Positions 1-10,340 of a DNA stretch of 64,000 nt are shown here, piece by piece. Within the stretch, counting starts at the first letter, position 1. Each line of letters opens with the position of its first letter. Origin of the DNA: Sitta carolinensis (Eukaryota > Chordata > Aves > Passeriformes > Sittidae); contig JAVUNC010000004.1 of the NCBI GenBank assembly GCA_032173965.1, positions 61,357,501 through 61,421,500 on the forward strand. Reading direction: 5' to 3'. The translations under genes and the position numbers were made by a program. The notes beneath the pieces are model-generated. The model ran no database searches and had not been told where the DNA came from. It was given only the letters and a program-made list of their open reading frames with translations.

Positions 1-3000
1 ACAAAGTCTGTGGCCTACCTTTCAAATTTCTGTACTGGCATTTATTGTGATGAGGTTCAAATCCCTTTACAGCTGCGGTCTGAACAACAACGAGGCACTT
101 AAGGGAGTAAGACTACAACTTGCTCTTCTGGGTTACATTAAAACCCATTGATTTCCATCTGTTACTTGAACAAGAGTGCATTTTTGATAAAAATAAAATT
201 GCTCATTTTGGAGAATATACGCTAAATATATTTCATGTTGTGGTCTGCAAATTGGGCAGTTCTGTTCTTCCTAGTTACTTAAATAATACAAGCAAAAGGA
301 AGTAGCTATGCTCAAAATGCATATTTTCACTCTATGCCAAAACCCTTGTCATTACATCATTAGAAGCACTACAAAAATGCCCCACCTGCCAGTCCACTTG
401 TCCCCTCATTCTGCAAAGTCCCTGCAAGCAAAAGCAACTGTGCACGTGCTGTGAGCTCAGGATGCGCCCAAGAACTTTTCTAAACAGATCTCAACAGATC
501 TTCTATTTTGCAGTTTAGTTTCATTCTCCCTTTGTTCTTGCTTTGGAAAGAGGAGAGATCATTGCCTCTGTAGAGAGCTGACCAGCCAAACCCCCATTGT
601 TTTCTTCTTCCCTGTGGCTTTGGCAGTAGTCAAACCTGCAGATTTCTGTCCTTCCCAGGACCACCCGTGACCCCAGTTTAACCAGCTGGCCACGCTCTGA
701 AGCATAGGAGCAGAGCAGCTGGGGTGCCCCAGTGGAGGTGACCTCCTCTACTAGGATGCACCAGGGTTTGATCAGGAGCTTTCTTTTGCTGCTGCAGGCA
801 GAAGACACCTGTCACCAACGTTTGACCCTACTCACATGACAACAGACAGCATTAAGAGATAGGGCTAGTGTCACTTCTCCGAGTCTGCGTTCAGAGGTGA
901 CCTCACCTACACCTCTCCTCCTTTACTCCCAGGGCAGGAACACCAAACCTGCCTTGGTGATGCTAGTCCCAGGACTGATGGTCTCCTCAGGACTATACAT
1001 CAGCTCATGTTTTAGAGGAATCTTTTCAGTGTTCAGCATAATGGTATCTGAGTCTGCAAAGGCTACTGAAGTGCAAATCAGAGCAGACTGACCAACCCTT
1101 ATAGAAAATAAAAGGCAAAGAATAGGATTGTTAGGATTTGAAGTAGTCTTTGAAAACCAAATTCATTTGGAAAGGTGAACTGAGAAGTGCCTGCCTTATA
1201 CACTGCCACTACAAACTGCCCCTGGAGTCTGCAGAACGTGAGCCATTTGTCAGTCTACTCAGTGTCCAAGTGGCTTTGACGTGCATTGGTGGCGATTTTG
1301 CTAATATTACTCCCATGGGCAAAGAAGCACAGACTAGGGAAAATTAGGGAAAATATTTGTCATTTTCCTTTAAAATAAGGCAATGCTTGCTACAGAAAGA
1401 CAGCAAATTACAGTTTTATCCCACACAAGCCAAATCACAGACTGAAATTTAATGTTGAAATTGTGGCACAAGTTTGCAAATTATGGCAAAGCCTTTGTAA
1501 ACAGAGTGGTATGGGAACTATGAATACGTGTTTTGTGACAGCTACATGCTGGCAGAAAGTAAGGATGAGCTTCCTAAATCCAGATAAGGGACAGAAAGGG
1601 ACATAGACACAGTGAAATTCATGACAACATGATGGCTAGACTTTCTAACCAGCCTTTTTTTCTAACCCCCTTTGTTCTGTTCTATTACTAAAAAAAGAGA
1701 TTACTAAGTTTGAAAAGTTGGGTATTGAAGAGTGAGGTAATGTCAGCATTTAGGCCGTCAATTCAACCTTAATTTGGCCCCTTGTGAGTATGAATTATGA
1801 TATTGCCTTTAATTAGATGATCACACAATATTTTTTCCTGTGCCTCATTCGTAACACTTGATGGATTCTTCTCACTGCATGATGAAACTGTATTTTATTT
1901 TTTCCTTGTGGTTCAAGGTGTGTCAGCTTTCCTTATTTACTACACACAGTGCTTGCTCTTCTCCCACAACAAAACTAATGATTCCTTCACAGAGTTTCCT
2001 ATGTGGGCTATCATTACAGCTACAATGTAACAAACACCACTAATTTCATTTTATTGCAGTCCTCCAGGGAGAGTTTTTTTCACTTAGTTCATCCATCTAG
2101 AACATATTCTCACTGCTCAGGTTGTCATCAAAGCTTTGCTTCCCTCACACTTCTGTGCAGCTTTATTTGCATCAGCTCTGGGGAGGTACTGAAATACATG
2201 GGAAGCAAAGTGGCTTCCCCATTCTGGTCTGTGTCTTGGGTAGTCAAGGATCAACAGATCAGGGATGGCAGGGAAAATCCTATTCAGCCACAAGATGGAT
2301 TATTCCCAAACTTGAGAAACATTCTGGAGAATTACCTGTGCACTACAGGGAAATGCAGGCTTACTTTCTTTCTAAAATTTGGACAAAGACAAATAGATAT
2401 TCCCCATACATTCAGAAATGCTACAAACATAAATGTCCTCAGACTGAGTTCCACAGCAGAAGTAAAGAAAAGTTTTCCAGACCTTTTTTTTTTTTTTCAT
2501 AGACTTACACTTGGAAATAAATGACTTGTTCTGACAAAAAGCTTTCCACCAAAAAAATAGTTCCCCCAAGAGAAATACCTTTCAGGGACAATTTCAGCCA
2601 AGATGGTTGAAATTTGGCAAGTTTACAAGTGACTTTTATTTTAGTCATCATTCATCCATCATCTTTCTTAAGAATGATGGATTGTGTAATCCTAAAGGGA
2701 ATGAACACAGTCTAGAAGTGTGCTCTCTGGGTACACAGGCCCCCAAGTTATATATATCATGGTTCATACATCAGAGACTGGATTTAATGCTCTAAAATGT
2801 TTTTGACTTTAAGTACGATGATTCAAAGCTCACAGGAGGTGGAGAACTTTTTGAGATGTGAGAAGACAAACTGAGTTCAAACCTTCTTGGAATACTATAA
2901 ATTTTCTTAAACCAAATGGAACCCACCACATTTTGTGTCACATATATTGCCTTTGGCTAACATTGCCAACCTCAGGGGATTAACTGAGATCTAAGCTTGG

Positions 3001-4744
3001 TGTCTTTTTTTTTTTTTGAGGTGCTGAATATTCACAAATTCACAGATATGAGGGATGACAACTTTAAGTATGGCTATGCTATACCTCTGAAAGGGAGTCT
3101 TCTTTCACTTGGACACCTACCTATGGATTCATCTATGCAATTTTGATCTCTGACATTTCTGTTCTCTTTCTATTCTTACTACATTTGCTATATTGCATAT
3201 AATGACATGGTATTAGGAGAAAAACCTACCTTAAGCAGGTGCAAAACTTGCCGAGAAGGAGGAATTTTTCCATCAGTGTCAGTTTTTGAAATCTCGGACA
3301 TTCAGTACTCAGTGGCACCACATATACAGCAGACATGATCAGTGTGCTCTAGCAGAAGGGGTACAGCTGTGTGGCATTTTGGCGCTTATTTTTATTTAAC
3401 ACATTCTTCCCATCAGAATGAATTCTTGAATTCTGTGAATAAAACAATACCCATGAAATAAAATCTAAAAAAACCCCCAACGTCCTAGACTTAACAGCAT
3501 AGCATAGGTTATGCAAATTTTTCATATGACAAAAGTCAACAGGATTTATGCTTCGGGCTTCCCGCCCTAAGCCACAGTTGCTGCTGTTGGAAAGTACAGC
3601 CAGATCCCTCAGAACATTCATTGTCCACCACTACTTTCATGTGCAACCACAGCAGTGACTTTAAACAGTTTCTAGCCCAGTAAACATGACTGAATCCATG
3701 CCTTCTTTCCTTCCTGAGTTTTAAAAGCCTGTCACAAATAACATTGTGCACGTGTAATGTGAACAGCAGAACACAGTATCCCTAGTGCAAGGGCACATGG
3801 CTATGGCCATTTTTTCCAAGTTCTGCTGGGTTTGTGTGTCCTGTCCTCTCCCTCTGCAGGGTATTAGAGGAGCTCCTTCTTTATCTGGCCACTTATTTCC
3901 ATGAAATTTCTAGTAATTTGCTTAGCTTCGAAATCTTTGCAACTTTTGATCAGCAAGTTAAAAATAATCTATCGGATGGAGAGACAAAGTCAATATCATT
4001 ACTGAGTCTTATTTTTTAAGGAAACAAACCAAAAAGCACATTGTCCAACTTGTACTGTTTTGTATGATAGTGTGTACATAAATACATTAAAAAAGTATTG
4101 TGGAGGCATGTAATGAGATCAGTTTTCCCCAGAGTTATTCCAGAGCAGAAACACTTTTAAACCATATTACAACTCCGCAGAAATCCCGTTACTAAAAACA
4201 ACACATTAACACTATACATACTCAAAGTGCTCTGTATGTGTTAAAATAAATGACTAAATAAACTAAAGAACAAAAATGTGATATGAATACCAATACTTGG
4301 ATCGTAAAGCCACTTTTTAATAAATATTCTCTTGCCAAAATTATTCTATTCACTTTAAGTTTTAGGCAGTTTTTTCTGCCTACTAGAGTTACTTCTTGAT
4401 TGTCTAATAATTAAACAGGTTCATGACAAACTTAAACAATCACTAGTATTTTGCAAATGAATTCCTTATACAAACAGGCATATGCTTAACTTTAAACATC
4501 TGCTTATGTGCCTTCCTGAAGTAAGACTTCAATGCTCTCTCTTGTATGACACAAACAGTTAACCCCAACTATTGGGAACTTGCAATTTGAAAATGCAGGA
4601 TCTGTTATTTTACTATGAAAATAAGAGGAAAAATCTTCATGTAGACATGATATCATCTACAGCTGACACTGGTAAACCTGAAAATGTATAATTCAAATGC
4701 CATCAATCCATCTAAAATTTCAAGAATCAGCATGAAGAAACAGA
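1..4744. other. Flank downstream of AIG1, no gene recognised
   Basis: AT-rich sequence with no exon I can support on either strand. The longest open frame (2003-2524, plus, 173 codons) has no family resemblance, and a second frame overlaps it. In human the next gene past the AIG1 3' end is ADAT2, pointing toward AIG1; I looked for its deaminase C-terminal motifs on the plus strand and did not find them. AATAAA hexamers occur on the plus strand around 4249, 4258 and 4319, so the end of a converging transcript's long UTR cannot be excluded. Short T runs lie near 2485-2500 and 3006-3018. Confidence 0.5.
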
Positions 4745-5350
4745 AATGCAAGGATAATTTCATCTTTATTTAGGTTTTAAGATCTTAACACTGCAAGTAA
4801 GATTTCAATGGACTGGTAAAATTATTAACATAACAAATTTAAGGCAGCTGTTACATAGTGTTACATTAATATTTCAGTCAGACTGAACTCTTCTTTAGAT
4901 ACATTCATGCAATTAACTTCTATGCTGTAATTTGAAATATATAGGATTGCTTTGTTTCCCTGTATTAGACCTATCTGATTAAGCTTTTCTCAAACAATAC
5001 AGAGAATGGACTCATTGTTCTTCTTGGCAGAAGTAAAATGATCTAACGACTTAATGGTTTAATGACTTACTCGATTCAAGAAATGCACATTGAGAATGCC
5101 TTGGAGATAAATATACATCTTATATGTGTATGTCACATGCAAGCATGGAGAAACTGAAGGTTGAAACATTAATATTATTCTTAGCTAAAATCATTTTCCT
5201 CCCATATAAAATCCAAAAATATCCTTGCACTGAGAAGTGGGCCCATGAAACTTTCTCCTTTCCAGAAGATTCCTCTCCAGGCCAAGCTCTGTTGGGGATG
5301 AGAAATCTTCCATGGAGCCATAAACAATCCTCTGTGCTGCCTCTTATTGT
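4745..5350 (-). other. AIG1: Probable AIG1 3' untranslated region
   Basis: This stretch follows the AIG1 stop codon on the minus strand and is AT-rich with no coding signal. The lower boundary is inferred from the first canonical AATAAA met downstream of the stop (4765-4770), with cleavage expected about 15-25 bases further at a CA near 4748. A weaker ATTAAA lies at 5058-5063 and could give a shorter form. A UTR of about 600 bases is reasonable for this gene, but the transcript could also continue to a later signal, for example near 3389. Confidence 0.5.
4765..4770 (-). terminator. Candidate polyadenylation signal AATAAA for AIG1
   Basis: The plus strand reads TTTATT, so the minus strand reads AATAAA in the context CTAAATAAAGATG. 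It is the first perfect hexamer after the AIG1 stop, about 580 bases downstream. A T-rich stretch (minus strand of 4705-4740) follows the expected cleavage point, as usual for a downstream element. Confidence 0.5.
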
Positions 5351-5388
5351 TCACTCCAATTTCGGCTTTTCTTTTCCTTCTTCAATAC
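5351..5388 (-). CDS. AIG1: AIG1 terminal coding exon (C-terminal tail and stop)
   Basis: This is a 38-base coding piece after a minus-strand acceptor ending TTTTCAG. With the leftover T from the previous exon it reads CIEEGKEKPKLE and then TGA (complement at 5351-5353). The human tail is SMEEEKEKPKLE, the same length and nearly the same residues, which makes this short exon credible despite its size. The tail is charged and presumably cytosolic. The first residue is Cys rather than Ser, a one-base difference at the codon split by the intron. The three visible exons total 318 bases: 105 residues plus stop, just under half of the roughly 240-residue protein. The start codon and first exons lie outside the window, upstream on the minus strand (beyond 64000). 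Confidence 0.88.
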
Positions 5389-8300
5389 CTGAAAACATAT
5401 GGAGAGCAGCTCTTAAAAAATTCTCAATGAATACAACTGAAGGGTTTGCTTAGAGACGTTCCTCTAATGCATTAATCTTTCATTTCCCTTTACTGATGTT
5501 GTTTTTCCTGAACTGGCTTGCATGTGCTACCTCACCTGCTGTGAAGGAAAAGAGCATGTGCACACCTGATGGCAGTGGTTGTCCAGTAATGAAGTGCACA
5601 ACCCTCCCCCCCCTCCCTCTTTCAGATCAGCCTGATCCCCTGCCGCACGCCCAGCCTTTGATGGCTGCAGGGGTCTTGGAACATTTGGTTCCCTCACCTG
5701 CTCTGCCTACCTACTAGCAAACTAAAATAGATGTTACTACAGCTGAATCCAAGCAACCAACTTTGTTTGAAAGAAAATGTTAAGAATTTTTTTTCAGAAG
5801 TCAATAATTTGAAGCCCCTGTCCATTTCAACACTGGATTTTTAAGTATTTGCAGGTACATCTCCCTTTTTTGAAAGTACAAGAATGAAGAAACAATTATT
5901 GCTGAGAGGGTGGCTCTCCTTGTAATGGCCATTTCCTTCAGTAATATCAGGAGGTCTGAGTTGAGTACAAGGCTTCTTAAAGAAATTATTCTAGCTGCAG
6001 GACTCTTTTCTATGCTGAGCAGAGCCTGGGCTGGGCAGTAGACTGTTTTTTCTGGCAATGGAAACATCCAGCTATTTTATATGCCTGTTCCTGGACAATG
6101 AATTACTACTGGTATCTGACAAAAGTATTGTTCTTCTGACTAAGCCCTCTCTGCCAGACATCTCAAATACAAATATTTCTTTTGGAGGTTTTCAGGCCTG
6201 CTGCATGCTGGAAAAGAAAGACTTATGATAAGCAAAGGCAAAAAAGAAGCAATGCTCGAGAATGCTGAGAGGAAAATCCAGCCACAAGTGAGATCACATG
6301 CATAGGTGGTAAGTGCACTGTAGATCAGTTCAAAAATACAGTTAATGAATTCCAAGATGGGAAACAATAAGACTCATCTGCAGTTCAAAAGCACAACTGC
6401 AGAGCTGCCTTGCTGAAAGAAAGACCAGGACAAATGGGTCTGCGTGCTGCCAGCAGCCAAGTACAATGGCCCTGGGTGTTGCTGGCACACTAGTGCAATG
6501 GGAGAGCCACAGCTGAAGGTTTAACAGCCAAAACAAGAGACTAGGACCAAAAGATTACAGACGGTTTACAGTGCTGCTCCAGAGCCAATCTTAAGTCTTC
6601 TGCTTTCTCCTAGAAGGAACTATTCCAATAATTTTAAAAGCTGTTTTATTTACCTTTTTGAAAGCACCTCTTTCCTTTCTTCTGAAGCACTCTACTGCAG
6701 ATGCATCAAATAGTTTGGCAGGAATGCAGATATCCTCAAAATTGTGGACAAACACTGGCTTGTACAAAGGGCAAATTTTTCCTTCCCTACCATGTTTGTG
6801 GTTTAACTTGGAAAAACTAACTGCAAATCATTTTGTCAGTAGTGAGGTTCTATTTAATGCATCTCCAGAGGCAAATAAAAAAAACTCCAAACCCAAACCA
6901 ACCCCTTCTCACCCCAGAAATCTTGTCATGGCAGACTGTTTTGATTTGCAGTCTTACTGCTCAAAAGCCCCTTTAAAGTGTACAGTTTTCAAATAGTATT
7001 TTCCCAGGTCTCGCATGGTGACAGACTGGCATAATTTTACATCTCTGCTGTTTGTGGTGTTCCTGTCACATGCTTTGGGTTAAGCTTGTGCAAAGTGTTT
7101 CAATCTCAGCAAACCAGCAGGTGACTCACGGCATCTTCTGTTTTGCAAATGCTTGAGCCACAAAGCACTTGGGATCAATATTCCTTATCTACATGAAGGA
7201 AATGATGGAGAGGACAATAATGCCAGGGTAAACCTGGAAAGATGTTGGGAGAATGACCTAATTGAGTTAACTCCTCTAGGGCGGTGGGCTCCAAGGATCA
7301 GGGAGTTTTTTATGCATACTTTGGAATAACACAGTTTTTCCACCATCTACTTATTCATGGACTTGCTAAGAATATGTGATTCTTTACCACACTATTATTC
7401 TTCACACAGGACTTAGGTTAAGTAAAATTATTACTTGAAGCTGCATTTTTTAGAAACATATTTCCTGAATTAAAGAAGTTAAAAAAATGTGATTTTGACA
7501 TCAAACTGAGTACTGAATACCATCTTGAATACTGTGACCAGTGATTGATAGTCCTACAGCAAAAACAAAAAGGCATTTTAAACCTGGATGTAAATATGAG
7601 CAAACAGAAAGTAAAACTGCTTTGAGCTTCTAGCATTAGATTCTACCTGGAACTGAAGGACCTGTTAAAAAGAGAGTTGTGTGTGCCATTAACCACCATG
7701 TGAATTTATTTACCTCCAGTTGTGATTTGCCACAGCAGCTATTATGAATGTTGTTGCTTATTTCATTCAATTTGACAAATGAAAGGGATCTTTCATAGGT
7801 AAAAGGAACCTACTTTTAACCTTGTGTTTGTCTTATTTTCCCTTTTCCTCTCCTCAGCAATGGGTGGCCTAGGCAGGATAGATGATGTAGAGTCTACACA
7901 GTTAAGTTTAACCCTGCACTAAAGTGATCTCTCATTCCTGTTATTTTACTGACAAAAGCATGTTCATTTTTCCTGAGTAAACTTATACAGTGAGAAAACA
8001 CCTTATACCTGAAAATACTAAAAGAGTACATTTTTAATTTCTCAGTTTAAGCTTACCATTAATAGCATTTGTACAGAATGATACTTTATTCTAACTGCAT
8101 TTAATGGGTTCATCAGCTAATAAGTGGGTTGTAAACATCTCAGGTAATTGCCAAGAGCTCTTAAATTAGTACTGTAAGTTATAAAAGAGAATACGTATTC
8201 ATAGCTCATCAGGCTCTCCAGCAGCCATTCTGTTCATCCGTCTGTTTTTAAGGGCAGGCAAGCAAGATGTTTCAGTGGAACTTCTGTCAGTTTCCTTTAT

Positions 8301-8394
8301 TTTAGCCAGCTTAAAACATCCTACACTTTCAGAGAAACATACTTAAGTCCTGATGGTTTATTTAATGAGATGATATTCCTAAAAAAATACTCAC
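5389..8394 (-). other. AIG1: AIG1 last intron (about 3.0 kb)
   Basis: It is bounded by GTGAGT at the donor (8389-8394) and TTTTCAG at the acceptor (5389 and above). Apart from a C-rich run at 5602-5617 (G-rich on the sense strand), I see no known repeat, RNA gene or extra exon. Open frames of 60-112 codons inside it (for example 6658-6996, plus) have no recognisable product. Confidence 0.85.
5602..5617 (-). promoter_or_regulatory. G-run with G-quadruplex pattern in AIG1 pre-mRNA
   Basis: The plus strand reads CCC-T-C8-T-CCC, so the transcribed RNA reads GGG-A-G8-A-GGG. This fits four runs of three G with loops of 1, 2 and 1 bases. It lies about 215 bases upstream of the short terminal coding exon. 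Intronic G runs can influence splicing of nearby exons; a role here is only inference. Confidence 0.4.
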
Positions 8395-8558
8395 ATTTTT
8401 GTGTATCCCAGATGTAGTTGTTCAGGACTTCTCCCACCAAGTAGAATGCATTAATTATTATGGTAGCAGCTACAAAAAAGATTATTTTGACACCTGGGCT
8501 GAGGTGTTCAAGAAGCGGGTACACCCACACTCCTGTAACATGGTGAATCCAGCACATC
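8395..8558 (-). CDS. AIG1: AIG1 coding exon (second from last)
   Basis: The exon supplies the last base of a split Trp codon, then 54 codons, then one base. It opens with [20 protein letters not shown], runs through a membrane segment ([20 protein letters not shown]) and ends [12 protein letters not shown]. Human AIG1 has WVCWVHHVTG, a WVYPFLEH segment and [13 protein letters not shown] in the same order, so the assignment is firm; ADTRP lacks the NNYIWDTQK end. The minus-strand acceptor is TTTTGTTTCAG just above 8558, and the donor is GTGAGT at 8389-8394. The reading phase fits both neighbouring exons exactly. If the donor were not used, the frame would run on for about 24 residues past DTQK to a stop near 8321, giving a different C-terminus; nothing in the sequence shows that this happens. 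Confidence 0.97.
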
Positions 8559-9990
8559 CTGAAACAAAACAAAAATAACAAGCACTGACTCTTAAAGCCC
8601 TGTTTTACAAAAGTAGTTTGGCCTGTAGGCTTAGGTATTGTAACCCAAAAAAGTAATTATTTGAAAGGCCTGCAAGTTGCAGCTGAACTGGAGCATGTGG
8701 ATGACATACATCCTGAACAGACATCACAAATGATGAAACCATGTCTGATTTCCCACATTCTTACCACTTTGCCTTCAATTTATTATAAGCAGTTGGCCAG
8801 TTTTCATTTCTGATGTAGGCAGGTATTTCCTTGCTCACTTATATTTCCGAGGAAACCCCAGTTTTGTGCCAAAGCTGGAAACTGCAGCAGCCTCTGTTCC
8901 AACCAGGTTCTTTATCCTAAGAGCATTCAGGGTTCTACAGGCTCTCCTACCATCTCTCTGCTTTCTGCAGTATCCTACTTTCACTTCATACACATTTGCG
9001 TTTTTCTTTCACTTTTCCTCGCTACACATGGTAATCAGTTCTTGGGTTTGCCAGAAGCATATGGTTTAGATTCTCTTTGAGAGAACAATTTCTTCAGCAA
9101 CTGTGTTTAGATTGGTCCTCCTTTTCTATCAGTTACCTGCTATAATTTGGAATCTAGTAATTGTTCTCAAGGTAAAATAAATATTTTTTTAAAAAGACTG
9201 AACAAAACCACACCTCAAAAGTAGCGTCCAGCCCCACACACAATATACAGTAAAGGAAAAGGACTGCTGGTGGTTTTCTGGTGACAGAGAGATTTTTAGC
9301 CTTCAGTTACAGAGGACATTGGTGGTACACTAACTCAAGAGACAGCCTATCAGCTTTACTGCCTGAAGAAGCATTCCAGGTGTGTGGTTTTGCTGTGTGT
9401 GGCTGCAGTGGACACCTGTATCCTCTGATGGGATCACTTTTGTGTTGAGATCCAATGAATGGTGAAGTCAGAGGGAGCAGAGAGAGTCCATACGTTCCAG
9501 TAGGTGGAAGTTAAGAAAAGCAAATACTGGCAAACAACTGAGCAAACATCTCAGAGGCTAACTGGGTAAAGTGCTCACTGAAGGCAGGCTGGGGCTTTGC
9601 TGGGCTCTCTTCAAGAATGTAAATCTTTTTCCTTCTGACCTGAAAATCTGAGAAAAAAGCTCACAGCTAGAGCAGCTGCACAGACTGTTATAGACGGGGA
9701 TTTCCATGTCCACATGATTTGCTTCACTTGCTGATGTTTCTATTTGTTTAAGGAAGATTTTTGATCACTAGATCAACAGTCAAAGGCTCCTAAAGGGCAG
9801 AGACAGACAAGTCCACACAAAACTTACCATAAAATTTTGTCACACAGGGAGTACAGAATCCCTGTTTAACAATCACCCTGGAAAAGGACATGGGTGTCAT
9901 AGCTTCCCTCCTCCTTGGAAAAGCTTTTATTACAGCGAAACCCTTAACAGTTGGACACTTCACTTGGGAAACTACACGTGTCAGTAAATT

Positions 9991-10028
9991 AATCTGCATG
10001 ATCTAAACGCAATTAGATCATGCAGATT
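9991..10028. repeat. Perfect inverted repeat, 16-bp stem, 6-base loop
   Basis: The left arm AATCTGCATGATCTAA (9991-10006) is the exact reverse complement of the right arm at 10013-10028, with ACGCAA between them. The flanks do not continue the pairing clearly. It lies inside an AIG1 intron, so the nascent transcript could fold into a short hairpin. It is too short for a typical pre-microRNA (about 38 bases in total) and could be the remnant of a palindromic transposon end or a template-switch mutation. Confidence 0.9.
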
Positions 10029-10301
10029 TCTCCAAATCAGTTCACATATGGGAAATTAGCTCTGTACTTTACAGTTATTTCCCCCAATATTCTTCTGTGA
10101 TAGAATTCACAGGTTAATAAAATAAACAAGATAAAATTATTTGTGAAAAAATGACGGGTTCCTGCATAACCCATGGTAACAGGGGACACCATGATCCTTT
10201 TGATGAGAGAAAAAGATGAGACAGTTGGATAGAAGGTAGTGGGATGTCCCCTACTACCAGGCTGGCTTAGCAGGGAATGTCTATTATTTCCTAACAATTT
10301 T

Positions 10302-10340
10302 CAGTTTCATTTGCTTTTTTCAGTTTTCATTTGCTTTTTT
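10302..10340. repeat. Tandem duplication of about 20 bp
   Basis: Two adjacent copies of CAGTTTTCATTTGCTTTTTT; the first copy lacks one T. This is a simple local duplication ending in T runs. Confidence 0.85.

Noticed and set aside
40..75. tRNA-like B box (GGTTCAAATCC)
   Set aside because: The T-stem does not pair and there is no A box or acceptor stem at the right distance.
2003..2524. 173-codon open frame, plus strand
   Set aside because: No recognisable domain, an overlapping second frame, and it ends in a T-run low-complexity segment; expected by chance in this much AT-rich DNA.
1..4000. Exons of ADAT2, the gene expected beyond AIG1
   Set aside because: No deaminase motifs were found on the plus strand; the gene, if syntenic, lies outside the window.
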